Assembly (NCBI RefSeq): GCF_000719955.1
Contig: NZ_JOII01000017.1
Coordinates: forward strand, 1 to 64,000
DNA: 64,000 bases
Source of the DNA: Streptomyces albidoflavus
Lineage (GTDB): Bacteria > Actinomycetota > Actinomycetes > Streptomycetales > Streptomycetaceae
Direction: 5' to 3'
Shown here: piece by piece, positions 40,300 through 49,351 of the stretch
Layout: the number at the start of each line of letters is the position of its first letter
Position numbering within the stretch: position 1 is the stretch's first letter
The notes under the pieces: generated by a model
What the model was told of the DNA's origin: nothing
The model's input: the letters and a program-made list of their open reading frames with translations, nothing else
Databases searched by the model: none
Position numbers and translations under genes: made by a program

Positions 40300-40693
40300 C
40301 CACCGGTCCCGTCGGGGGCGCACCCCGCTCCCCGGCCTCTCCTTCGCCCGCCGCGCCCACGCCCACCACTTCGCCGCCGTACCCGCCAAGCTCTTCCGGT
40401 CCACCACAGCCACCCCCACCCGTCATGTCACTCTGCGTAATCGTCCGTTCGGGGCGCTCTTCCCCGCGCCTCTCGCCGCCCACACGCGGAGGGTGGCGGT
40501 CCGGTCCGGTTTCACCCGTGCGAGCGAGGAAGTTGTCCACAATCCCCCGGCCGTCCACCGTTCCGGCGGCCCGCCGACGCGCGACGGCGTTCCCTGGGAT
40601 GCTGTACGGGCCGCCGGGGCACGAGGCCGCGGCGGTCGGGGTCGACCGGGACGAGCGGGGGCGCGGGACGTGGGTCTGCAGGGAGCGGATGCG
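40300..40693 (+). other. intergenic region before the response regulator, with a DnaA-box match
   Basis: 394 bases without a credible gene. It contains TTGTCCACA at 40533-40541, a perfect match to the preferred streptomycete DnaA box, in a locally AT-richer segment. Open frames through the region are GC-rich shadows. A promoter for the response regulator would be expected here, but I see no convincing -35/-10 pair. Confidence 0.4.
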
Positions 40694-41365
40694 GTGGAGG
40701 ACAAGGTGCGGGTGGTGATCGCGGAGGACTCGGTCCTGCTGCGCGAGGGGCTGACCCGGCTCCTCACCGACCGGGGGCACGAGGTCGTCGCGGGGGTGGG
40801 GGACGCGCAGGCCCTGCTGAAGACCATCGACGAGCTGGGCGCGGAGGGGAGCCTGCCGGACGTGGTCGTCGCCGATGTGCGGATGCCGCCCACCCATACG
40901 GACGAGGGTGTCCGGGCGGCGGTGCTGCTGCGGCAGACCCACCCGCAGGTCGGGGTCCTGGTCCTGTCGCAGTACGTGGAGGAGCAGTACGCCGTGGAGC
41001 TGCTCGCCGGGGAGACGCGGGGCGTCGGCTATCTGCTGAAGGACCGCGTGGCGGAGGTCCGGGAGTTCGTCGACGCGGTGGCGCGGGTGGCGCGGGGCGG
41101 CACGGCTCTCGATCCGGAGGTGGTGGCACAGCTGCTGGGCCGCAGCCGGAAGCAGGACGTGCTGGCGGTCCTGACCCCCCGCGAGCGGGAGGTGCTGGAG
41201 CTGATGGCGGAGGGCCGGACCAACGCCGCCATCGCCCGCCGGCTGGTGGTGAGCGACGGCGCCGTCGAGAAGCATGTGAGCAACATCTTCCAGAAGCTCG
41301 GCCTCTCGCCGAGCGACGGCGACCACCGGAGGGTGCTGGCGGTGCTCACCTATCTGAACTCCTGA
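40694..41365 (+). CDS. NarL/FixJ-family response regulator
   Basis: 223 residues from GTG at 40694, with GGGAG upstream. The receiver domain starts VRVVIAEDSVLLREGLTRLL. The acidic pocket is in IAEDS and the phospho-acceptor Asp lies in DVVVADVRMPP. LVLSQYVEE and YLLKDRV carry the switch residues. The LuxR-type helix-turn-helix reads LTPREREVLELMAEGRTNAA and ends AVEKHVSNIFQKLGLSPSDG. It follows the two kinases on the same strand and is the likely target of the intact one. The neighbours nuo and korAB are plausible regulon members. Confidence 0.93.
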   Translation: MEDKVRVVIAEDSVLLREGLTRLLTDRGHEVVAGVGDAQALLKTIDELGAEGSLPDVVVADVRMPPTHTDEGVRAAVLLRQTHPQVGVLVLSQYVEEQYAVELLAGETRGVGYLLKDRVAEVREFVDAVARVARGGTALDPEVVAQLLGRSRKQDVLAVLTPREREVLELMAEGRTNAAIARRLVVSDGAVEKHVSNIFQKLGLSPSDGDHRRVLAVLTYLNS

Positions 41366-41697
41366 CCGCCACCGGGCCGCCACCGGCCTGGTGGGGGCGC
41401 CCGGGGGACGTCCGGACAGCCGGAGGGCCTAGCCTTCTGGGCTGATTCGGCCCGGGACGAAAGAACCAGTCGCGCGCCGGAGCGCGGAGGCGTGAACGGA
41501 AGCGCGGATGCTTACATAGCCGTACAAAATGCCTCGGGAAGCCGTCTCGCCTGCCCGTCCATCATGCGAGCGACCCGAGGAAGGCCACCCTTACCGACGT
41601 AGGGTGGTCCACGGGAGAGCCGACGGGCCGGCGCTTCCCTTGCTGTCCCTGCCCCGTGGCGGGGAAACCACACTGCCCCGACGGGAGGACCAGTTCC
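41366..41697 (+). promoter_or_regulatory. korAB upstream region with an inverted repeat
   Basis: 332 bases without a gene. An AT-rich island (TTACATAGCCGTACAAAAT, about 41512-41530) is the best place for a korAB promoter. Downstream, CCACCCT (41585-41591) and AGGGTGG (41601-41607) form a perfect inverted repeat with a nine-base spacer, a possible operator or leader hairpin. No regulator can be assigned from sequence alone. Confidence 0.4.
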
Positions 41698-43686
41698 GTG
41701 ACCAGCCAGGTCAGTAGCACAGCCGAGCAGGCCGACGGCGCCGTTGTCGCCGAACAGCGGCCGCCGCTGCCGGGTGCCGGTCAGGACGGCGCGTCCGGTC
41801 CGTCGCCGGAAGGCGGTCAGCAGGCCGAGGCCAAGGAGGTCCGCAAGCTGGACCGGGTGATCATCCGCTTCGCGGGCGACTCCGGCGACGGCATGCAGCT
41901 GACGGGTGACCGCTTCACCTCGGAGACGGCCTCGTTCGGCAACGACCTCTCGACCCTGCCGAACTTCCCCGCCGAGATCCGCGCCCCCGCAGGCACCCTG
42001 CCCGGCGTCTCCTCGTTCCAGCTGCACTTCGCCGACCACGACATCCTCACCCCGGGCGACGCCCCGAACGTCCTGGTCGCGATGAACCCGGCGGCGCTCA
42101 AGGCCAACATCGCGGACGTGCCGCGCGGCGCGGAGATCATCGTCAACACGGACGAGTTCACCAAGCGCGCCATGCAGAAGGTCGGGTACGCCCAGTCCCC
42201 GCTGGAGGACGGCTCGCTGGACGGCTTCAGCGTCCACCCGGTGCCGCTGACCACCCTGACGGTCGAGGCGCTCAAGGAGTTCGACCTCTCCCGCAAGGAC
42301 GCCGGGCGCTCGAAGAACATGTTCGCGCTCGGGCTGCTCTCGTGGATGTACCACCGTCCGACCGAGGGCACCGAGAAGTTCCTGAAGTCGAAGTTCGCCA
42401 AGAAACCGGACATCATGGCGGCCAACATCGCCGCCTTCCGCGCGGGGTGGAACTTCGGCGAGACCACCGAGGACTTCGCCGTCTCCTACGAGGTCGCCCC
42501 GGCCGCCTCGGCCTTCCCCACCGGCACCTACCGGAACATCTCGGGGAACCTGGCGCTCTCCTACGGCCTGGTCGCCGCCGGTCGGCTGGCCGAGCTGCCG
42601 CTGTACCTCGGCTCGTACCCGATCACGCCGGCCTCGGACATCCTGCACGAGCTGTCGAAGCACAAGAACTTCGGCGTGCGGACCTTCCAGGCCGAGGACG
42701 AGATCGCGGGCATCGGGGCCGCGCTCGGCGCCGCCTTCGGCGGGTCGCTCGCGGTGACGACCACCTCCGGCCCGGGTGTGGCGCTGAAGTCGGAGACGAT
42801 CGGCCTGGCGGTCTCCCTGGAGCTGCCGCTGCTCATCGTCGACATCCAGCGCGGCGGCCCCTCCACCGGTCTGCCCACCAAGACCGAGCAGGCCGACCTG
42901 CTCCAGGCGATGTACGGCCGCAACGGCGAGGCGCCGGTCCCGGTCGTCGCCCCGCAGACCCCGGCCGACTGCTTCGACGCGGCGATCGAGGCGGCCCGGA
43001 TCGCGCTGGAGTACCGGACGCCGGTCTTCCTGCTCTCCGACGGGTACCTGGCCAACGGCTCCGAGCCGTGGCGCGTCCCGGAGACCGACTCCCTGCCCGA
43101 CCTGCGCACCCCGTTCGCCACGGGCCCGAACCACACGCAGGAGGACGGCACCGAGGTCTTCTGGCCGTACAAGCGCGACCCCGAGACGCTGGCCCGCCCG
43201 TGGGCCGTGCCCGGCACGCCCGGCCTGGAGCACCGCATCGGCGGTATCGAGAAGCAGGACGGCACGGGCAACATCTCCTACGACCCGGCCAACCACGAGT
43301 TCATGGTCCGCACCCGGCAGGCCAAGATCGACGGCATCGAGGTCCCGGACATCGAGGTCGACGACCCGTCCGGCGGCGCCCGCCTGCTGGTCCTCGGCTG
43401 GGGCTCGACCTACGGCCCGATCACCGCGGCCGTGCGCCGGATGCGGACCGACGGCGAGTACGTCGCCCAGGCCCACCTGCGCCACCTCAACCCGTTCCCG
43501 AAGAACCTCGGCGAGATCCTCAAGCGGTACGACAAGGTCGTCATCCCCGAGATGAACCTCGGCCAGCTCGCCTCGCTGATCCGGGCCGAGTACCTCGTCG
43601 ACGCCCAGTCCTTCACCCAGGTGACCGGCCTGCCCTTCAAGGCCGAGCAGCTCGCCACCGCGCTCAAGGAGGCCCTCGATGGCTGA
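41698..43686 (+). CDS. korA: 2-oxoacid:ferredoxin oxidoreductase alpha (fused gamma-alpha) subunit
   Basis: 662 residues from GTG at 41698, with GGGAGG upstream. After a 45-residue disordered start, the gamma domain begins DRVIIRFAGDSGDGMQLTGD. The pyrimidine-binding alpha domain follows from GNLALSYGLVAAGRLAELP, with YPITPASDILHEL. The end TQVTGLPFKAEQLATAL is typical of KorA. With KorB it would oxidatively decarboxylate 2-oxoglutarate or another 2-oxoacid to the CoA ester and reduce ferredoxin. The next gene overlaps it by eight bases. It is oriented with the kinase-regulator set and divergent from nuo. Confidence 0.95.
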   Translation: MTSQVSSTAEQADGAVVAEQRPPLPGAGQDGASGPSPEGGQQAEAKEVRKLDRVIIRFAGDSGDGMQLTGDRFTSETASFGNDLSTLPNFPAEIRAPAGTLPGVSSFQLHFADHDILTPGDAPNVLVAMNPAALKANIADVPRGAEIIVNTDEFTKRAMQKVGYAQSPLEDGSLDGFSVHPVPLTTLTVEALKEFDLSRKDAGRSKNMFALGLLSWMYHRPTEGTEKFLKSKFAKKPDIMAANIAAFRAGWNFGETTEDFAVSYEVAPAASAFPTGTYRNISGNLALSYGLVAAGRLAELPLYLGSYPITPASDILHELSKHKNFGVRTFQAEDEIAGIGAALGAAFGGSLAVTTTSGPGVALKSETIGLAVSLELPLLIVDIQRGGPSTGLPTKTEQADLLQAMYGRNGEAPVPVVAPQTPADCFDAAIEAARIALEYRTPVFLLSDGYLANGSEPWRVPETDSLPDLRTPFATGPNHTQEDGTEVFWPYKRDPETLARPWAVPGTPGLEHRIGGIEKQDGTGNISYDPANHEFMVRTRQAKIDGIEVPDIEVDDPSGGARLLVLGWGSTYGPITAAVRRMRTDGEYVAQAHLRHLNPFPKNLGEILKRYDKVVIPEMNLGQLASLIRAEYLVDAQSFTQVTGLPFKAEQLATALKEALDG

Positions 43687-44764
43687 CGCCACCACAGCCG
43701 CGGACGCCCCTCGCTCCTTCCAGTCGCTGTCGCTGGTGCCCAAGAGCGAGGCCAAGCAGTCCATGAAGGACTTCAAGTCCGACCAGGAGGTCCGCTGGTG
43801 CCCGGGCTGCGGCGACTACGCGGTCCTCGCCGCCGTCCAGGGCTTCATGCCGGAGCTGGGGCTGGCGAAGGAGAACATCGTCTTCGTCTCCGGCATCGGC
43901 TGCTCCTCGCGCTTCCCGTACTACATGAACACCTACGGGATGCACTCCATCCACGGCCGCGCCCCGGCCATCGCCACGGGTCTGGCCACCTCGCGCCGCG
44001 ACCTGTCGGTCTGGGTGGTCACCGGTGACGGCGACGCGCTCTCCATCGGCGGCAACCACCTGATCCACGCCCTGCGCCGCAACGTCAACCTCAAGATCCT
44101 CCTCTTCAACAACCGGATCTACGGACTGACCAAGGGCCAGTACTCGCCCACCTCCGAGGTCGGCAAGCTGACCAAGTCCTCACCGATGGGTTCGCTGGAC
44201 GCGCCGTTCAACCCGGTCTCGCTGGCGATCGGCGCCGAGGCGTCCTTCGTCGCGCGCACGGTCGACTCCGACCGCAAGCACCTCACCGAGGTGCTGCGGG
44301 CCGCCGCCGACCACCCGGGCACGGCGCTGGTGGAGATCTACCAGAACTGCAACATCTTCAACGACGGCGCCTTCGAGGTCCTCAAGGACAAGCAGCAGGC
44401 GGAGGAGGCCGTGATCCGCCTGGAGCACGGCAAGCCGATCCGCTTCGGCGTGGACCAGGCCAAGGGCGTCGTCCGCGACCCGGCCACCGGCGACCTCCAG
44501 GTCGTCGACGTCACGCCGGAGAACGAGGCCGACATCCTCGTCCACGACGCGCACAACGCCTCGCCGACGACCGCCTTCGCCCTCTCCCGGCTGGCGGACC
44601 CGGACACGCTGCACCACACACCGATCGGCGTCTTCCGCAGCGCCGACCGCCCGGTCTACGACACCCTCATGTCCGACCAGCTGGACGAGGCCGTCGAGCG
44701 CCAGGGCCAGGGCGACCTGTCCGCCCTGCTCACGGGCAACGACACCTGGACGGTCGCGGGCTGA
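43679..44764 (+). CDS. korB: 2-oxoacid:ferredoxin oxidoreductase beta subunit
   Basis: 361 residues. The thiamine diphosphate site reads VTGDGDALSIGGNHLIHALR with the following FNNRIYGLTKGQYSPTS. Cysteines for one [4Fe-4S] cluster lie in RWCPGCGDY, SGIGCSSRFPYY and YQNCNIFND. The first 30 residues are variable. It forms the catalytic heterodimer with KorA and passes electrons to ferredoxin. ATG start overlaps korA. A bidirectional terminator follows. Confidence 0.96.
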   Translation: MADATTAADAPRSFQSLSLVPKSEAKQSMKDFKSDQEVRWCPGCGDYAVLAAVQGFMPELGLAKENIVFVSGIGCSSRFPYYMNTYGMHSIHGRAPAIATGLATSRRDLSVWVVTGDGDALSIGGNHLIHALRRNVNLKILLFNNRIYGLTKGQYSPTSEVGKLTKSSPMGSLDAPFNPVSLAIGAEASFVARTVDSDRKHLTEVLRAAADHPGTALVEIYQNCNIFNDGAFEVLKDKQQAEEAVIRLEHGKPIRFGVDQAKGVVRDPATGDLQVVDVTPENEADILVHDAHNASPTTAFALSRLADPDTLHHTPIGVFRSADRPVYDTLMSDQLDEAVERQGQGDLSALLTGNDTWTVAG

Positions 44765-44785
44765 CACCCGCCACCACCACCTGCC

Positions 44786-44823
44786 ACGGGCCGGGGCACG
44801 CCACAGGGCGCGCCCCGGCCCGT
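44786..44823. terminator. bidirectional terminator after korB
   Basis: ACGGGCCGGGGC (44786-44797) pairs perfectly with GCCCCGGCCCGT (44812-44823) between the convergent korB and HxlR genes. Confidence 0.75.
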
Positions 44824-44843
44824 CGCCGTGTCCAGGGCGGTCG

Positions 44844-45260
44844 CTACGGCGCCTGCGCCCGGCGCACGTCGTAGGCGACCCGCGCCGCCTCCACCTCCGG
44901 TACGCGCCCCTCGGTCCAGCGGGCGAGGGAGTGGACGAGGCCGGCGGCCTCCTGGCCGAGCGGGGTGAGGGAGTAGTCGACGCGCGGCGGGATGACCGGG
45001 TGGGCGTCGCGGTGGACGAGGCCGTCCCGCTCCAGCGTCTGGAGGGTCTGCGCCAGCATCTTCTCGCTGACCCCGCCGACGGCCCGCCGCAGCTCGCTGA
45101 AGCGGTACGTCCGCTCGGCGAGCGCGGCCAGCACCAGCACGCCCCAGCGGCTCGTGACGTGCTCCAGGATCGAGCGCGAAGGACACATCGGGCTGTTCAC
45201 GTCGGGCCCCACCGGCTGCGCCACGGCCACGCCTCGCTTTCCTCGGACACTTTCGCTCAC
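44844..45260 (-). CDS. HxlR/DUF24 family regulator, probable redox sensor
   Basis: 138 residues from GTG at 45260; another GTG at 45230, preceded by GAGGAAAG, is a plausible start because the first is only four bases from an operator-like repeat. Winged-helix core LAALAERTYRFSELRRAVGG, with the HxlR signature SEKMLAQTLQTLERDGLV. A Cys near the N-terminus (PMCPSRSILEHVTSRWG) sits where QorR/HypR/YodB-type members use a thiol to sense quinones or electrophiles. Divergent from an NmrA-type quinone reductase, the usual target of such regulators. Confidence 0.88.
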   Translation of the reverse strand: MSESVRGKRGVAVAQPVGPDVNSPMCPSRSILEHVTSRWGVLVLAALAERTYRFSELRRAVGGVSEKMLAQTLQTLERDGLVHRDAHPVIPPRVDYSLTPLGQEAAGLVHSLARWTEGRVPEVEAARVAYDVRRAQAP

Positions 45261-45263
45261 CCC

Positions 45264-45288
45264 AGTACCTTACTCCAAAGTGGGTACT
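45264..45288. promoter_or_regulatory. operator-like inverted repeat in the HxlR/qorB divergent region
   Basis: AGTACC (45264-45269) and GGTACT (45283-45288) frame a 13-base spacer in the only AT-rich part of the divergent gap. GTAC-based repeats are typical targets of DUF24 redox regulators such as QorR. It probably controls both genes and would give negative autoregulation. Confidence 0.55.
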
Positions 45289-45382
45289 TACGAATCGAAA
45301 GCGCCCGCCCTAAGGTGAGTGAGCAGGGAGCACCCCACCACGCTCCCGCCCCACCACACCCCGCACCCCGAGGAGCACCCCC

Positions 45383-46255
<873 letters not shown>

Positions 46256-46277
46256 TCAGCGCCCTCCGCCCCCCTCC

Positions 46278-46325
46278 GCCCGGGCTGTCAGGACCGTATC
46301 GCGATACGGACATGACAGCCCGGGC
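46278..46325. repeat. 48-base near-perfect palindrome between qorB-like gene and rarD
   Basis: Outer arms GCCCGGGCTGTCA and TGACAGCCCGGGC are exact complements, and the centre CCGTATCGCGATACGG is a perfect 16-base palindrome on the same axis. Only three bases on each side are unpaired. It can act as the terminator of the qorB-like gene. The central part also looks like a dimeric-regulator operator before rarD. Confidence 0.75.
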
Positions 46326-46390
46326 GCGCGGCGCTACATTCGGCTGAGGGCCGCGCTGGACAGTCGGCCGCGTCGCCGCTGGAGGGGCCC

Positions 46391-47470
46391 GTGAAGCCGT
46401 CGTCGTCCACCACATCCGCACCGACCGCGCCCGGGGAGCCCGCCGAGGGCGCCCTGTCGAGCCGCGCCGGGCTGCTCAACGGCATCGCCGCCTACAGCAT
46501 GTGGGGCCTGGTGCCCCTCTTCTGGCCGCTGCTGATGCCCGCCGGGGCCATGGAGATCCTGGCCCACCGCATGACGTGGTCGCTGGTCGTGGTCGGGGTG
46601 GTGCTGCTGGTGCTGCGCCGCTGGAGCTGGGCGGGCGAGCTGATACGCCAGCCGAGGCGGCTCGCCCTGGTGACGGTCGCCGCGGCGGTGATCACGGTCA
46701 ACTGGGGCCTGTACATCTGGTCCGTCAACAACAACCACGTCGTCGAGGCGTCGCTCGGCTACTTCATCAATCCGCTGGTCACCATCGCCATGGGCGTGCT
46801 GCTCCTCAAGGAACGGCTGCGCCCCGTCCAGTGGGCGGCGGTCGGCACCGGCCTCGCCGCCGTGCTGGTCCTCGCCTTCGGCTACGGGCAGCCGCCCTGG
46901 ATCTCCCTCGCACTCGCCTTCTCGTTCGCCACGTACGGCCTGGTCAAGAAGAAGGTGAACCTCGGCGGGGTCGAGTCGCTGGCCGCCGAGACCGCGATCC
47001 AGTTCCTGCCGGCCCTCGGTTTCCTGCTCTGGCTCGGGGCGCGCGGCGAGTCGACCTTCACCGCCGAAGGCGGCGGGCACGCGGTGCTGCTGGCGCTGAC
47101 CGGGGTGGTGACCGCGGTGCCGTTGGTCTGCTTCGGCGCGGCGGCGATCCGGGTGCCGCTCTCCACGCTGGGGCTGCTCCAGTACCTGGCACCGGTCTTC
47201 CAGTTCGCGCTGGGCGTCCTCTACTTCAAGGAGGCGATGCCGCCGGAGCGCTGGGCCGGCTTCGGCCTGGTCTGGCTCGCGCTCACCCTGCTGACCTGGG
47301 ACGCCCTGCGCACCGCCCGCGCCAACCGGGCCCGCGCCGCCGAACTGGCCGCCCAGCTCCCGAAGGCCCCGGCGCCGACGCCGCCCGCCGCTTCCGCTTC
47401 CGCCTCCGTCGAGGAGGCCCCCGGTCCGGAGATCGTGGCCGTCGCCGAGGACCCCGCGCCCCGGCCCTGA
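46391..47470 (+). CDS. rarD: RarD-type EamA/DMT superfamily permease
   Basis: 359 residues from GTG at 46391, with GGAGGGG upstream. Ten membrane helices in two EamA repeats, including AYSMWGLVPLFWPLLMPAGAME, the RarD signature NWGLYIWSVNNNHVVEASLG, and YLAPVFQFALGVLYFKEAMP. The hydrophilic C-terminal tail of about 60 residues (Ala/Pro/Ser-rich) is an unusual addition. The substrate of the RarD branch is unknown. Confidence 0.93.
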   Translation: MKPSSSTTSAPTAPGEPAEGALSSRAGLLNGIAAYSMWGLVPLFWPLLMPAGAMEILAHRMTWSLVVVGVVLLVLRRWSWAGELIRQPRRLALVTVAAAVITVNWGLYIWSVNNNHVVEASLGYFINPLVTIAMGVLLLKERLRPVQWAAVGTGLAAVLVLAFGYGQPPWISLALAFSFATYGLVKKKVNLGGVESLAAETAIQFLPALGFLLWLGARGESTFTAEGGGHAVLLALTGVVTAVPLVCFGAAAIRVPLSTLGLLQYLAPVFQFALGVLYFKEAMPPERWAGFGLVWLALTLLTWDALRTARANRARAAELAAQLPKAPAPTPPAASASASVEEAPGPEIVAVAEDPAPRP

Positions 47471-47513
47471 ATCTCGCTGGCCCGCCCGGGCTCGGTCCCG
47501 TTAGCCTGGCCGT

Positions 47514-47546
47514 ATGCGTACGTACTCGTACTACTACTTCCGCTGA
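47514..47546 (+). CDS. leader peptide MRTYSYYYFR upstream of the ABC-F gene
   Basis: A ten-codon frame (MRTYSYYYFR, stop TGA) begins 44 bases after the rarD stop codon and ends 137 bases before the ABC-F start. Four of ten residues are Tyr, with a YYY run. Such short, biased frames before ABC-F resistance genes act as ribosome-stalling sensors in known cases. The ATG follows TTAGCCTGGCCGT, which could include a -10-like element, so the peptide may be translated from a leaderless or nearly leaderless transcript. Inference from position and composition. Confidence 0.65.
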   Translation: MRTYSYYYFR

Positions 47547-47550
47547 GCGC

Positions 47551-47645
47551 GAGCGCGTTCCGCGCCCGTGAGCGAAGCCGCGCGTCCGGCGCCCCCTGAG
47601 GGCGAGGACGGCCGTCGGCGCGCCCGGGTATGCCGGAACGCGCTC
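47551..47645 (+). promoter_or_regulatory. attenuator-like inverted repeat in the ABC-F leader
   Basis: GAGCGCGTTCCG (47551-47562), starting four bases after the leader-peptide stop codon, is the exact complement of CGGAACGCGCTC (47634-47645). The 3' arm also forms an alternative small hairpin, CGGAA(cgcgctc)TTCCG, at 47634-47650. Mutually exclusive structures just after a biased peptide fit ribosome-mediated attenuation. There is no T-run, so termination might be non-canonical, or the fold could hide the ABC-F start. Confidence 0.55.
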
Positions 47646-47683
47646 TTCCGCGCCCACCGGCCGTACGCATCCCAGGGACACCC

Positions 47684-49348
47684 ATGCCTTCGCGCACCCA
47701 CGCGCCCACCTCCCCCGCCCGTTCCGCCCAGCTCGCCCTGAAAGACGTCTCCAAGGCGTACGGCGAGCGGGCCGTCCTCGACCAGGTCTCGCTGACCGTC
47801 CGCCCCGGTGAACGCGCCGGGGTCATCGGCGAGAACGGCTCCGGCAAGTCGACGCTGCTCAAGCTGATCGCCGGGGCCGAGACACCCGACTCCGGCGAGG
47901 TCACCGTCGTCGCGCCGGGCGGCACCGGACACCTCCGCCAGACCCTCGACCTGCCGTCGCACCTCACCGTCCAGGACGCCGTGGACGACGCCCTCGCCGA
48001 CCTGCGGGAGCTGGAATCCCGGCTCCAGGCGGCCGGGGAAGGGCTCGGTGAGGCCGGCGACCGCGAGCTGGCCGAGTACGGCGAACTGCTCGCCGCCTTC
48101 GAGGCCCGCGACGGCTACCAGGCCGACACCCGCGTCGAGACCGCCCTGCACCATCTGGGCCTCGGCCACCTCGGCCGCGACCGGAGCCTCGGCTCGCTCT
48201 CCGGCGGCGAGCAGTCCCGCCTCGCACTCGCCTGCGTCCTCGCGGCCGCCCCCGAACTCCTCCTCCTGGACGAGCCGACCAACCACCTCGACGACCGCTC
48301 CACCGACTGGCTCGCCGACCGGCTCCGCGCCCACCGCGGCACCCTGGTCACCGTCACCCACGACCGCGCGTTCCTGGAGCGGGTGACCACCACGATCCTG
48401 GAGGTCGACCGCGACACCCGCGCCGTCACCCGATACGGCGACGGCTGGCCGGGCTACCAGCGCGCCAAGGCCGCCGCCCGCCGCCGCTGGGCCCAGGAGC
48501 ACGAGGAGTACGTGGCCGAGCTGGCCCGGACCGAGGAACTGGTCGCGGCGGCCGGGCAGCGCCTGGCCGCCACCGGCCGCGACCCCGGCGAAGGCTTCGG
48601 CAAACACCGCCGCTCCTCCGAGAACAAGCTGTCCGCCCAGGTCAGGGCCGCCCGCGAACGCCTCACCCGGCTCCACGCCTCCCCGGTCCCGCCCCCGCCC
48701 GAACCCCTCCGCTTCCGCGCCACCCTCACCCCGCACACGCACGCCCCCGAGACGGCCACGCCCCTGCTGACCCTCACCGGCGTACGCGTCGCCGACCGCC
48801 TCCACCTCGACGCGCTCCAGGTAGAACCGGGCGGCCGCCTGCTCGTCACCGGCCCCAACGGCGCGGGCAAGACCACCCTCCTCCGGGTGATCTCCGGCGC
48901 CCTGCGCCCCGACGCCGGAACGGTCGCACGCGCCCTGGGCACCCGCGTCGCCCACCTCGCGCAGGAACTGGCCGTCGACCCGGCACCGGTCCCCCTGCTC
49001 ACGGCGTACGCGGCGGGACGCCCCGGCCACCCCGACGCGTACGCGGCCGAACTCCTGGAACTCGGCCTCTTCCGCGAGGACGACCTGACCGTCCCGGTCC
49101 CCTCGCTCTCGGCGGGCCAGCGCCGCAGGCTCTCCCTGGCCCGGCTCGTCTCCCGCCCCGCCGACCTCCTCGTCCTGGACGAGCCGGCCAACCACCTCTC
49201 GCTCACCCTGGTCGAGGAGATCGAGGAGGCGCTGGAGGCGTACGCGGGCGCGGTCGTCGTCGTCTCGCACGACCGGCGCTTCCGGGAGCGGTTCAGCGGG
49301 CGGCGGCTGGAACTGGCGGGAGGCAGGGTGACGGCTTCGTCGGGCTGA
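47684..49348 (+). CDS. ABC-F family ATPase, probable antibiotic-resistance ribosome-protection protein
   Basis: 554 residues from ATG at 47684, with CAGGGA upstream. Two ATPase domains with no membrane span. Domain 1 has Walker A GENGSGKS (49-56), signature LSGGEQSRLAL and Walker B LLLLDEPTNHLD with Asp196. Domain 2 has GPNGAGKT from residue 390, LSAGQRRRLSLARL and LLVLDEPANHLS. The linker between them (about 255-350, YQRAKAAARRRWAQEHEEYV onward) is the helical P-site-reaching element. This is the ARE/VmlR-TlrC type that displaces drugs such as macrolides, lincosamides or pleuromutilins. Its leader looks regulatory. Confidence 0.9.
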   Translation: MPSRTHAPTSPARSAQLALKDVSKAYGERAVLDQVSLTVRPGERAGVIGENGSGKSTLLKLIAGAETPDSGEVTVVAPGGTGHLRQTLDLPSHLTVQDAVDDALADLRELESRLQAAGEGLGEAGDRELAEYGELLAAFEARDGYQADTRVETALHHLGLGHLGRDRSLGSLSGGEQSRLALACVLAAAPELLLLDEPTNHLDDRSTDWLADRLRAHRGTLVTVTHDRAFLERVTTTILEVDRDTRAVTRYGDGWPGYQRAKAAARRRWAQEHEEYVAELARTEELVAAAGQRLAATGRDPGEGFGKHRRSSENKLSAQVRAARERLTRLHASPVPPPPEPLRFRATLTPHTHAPETATPLLTLTGVRVADRLHLDALQVEPGGRLLVTGPNGAGKTTLLRVISGALRPDAGTVARALGTRVAHLAQELAVDPAPVPLLTAYAAGRPGHPDAYAAELLELGLFREDDLTVPVPSLSAGQRRRLSLARLVSRPADLLVLDEPANHLSLTLVEEIEEALEAYAGAVVVVSHDRRFRERFSGRRLELAGGRVTASSG

Positions 49349-49351
49349 GCC

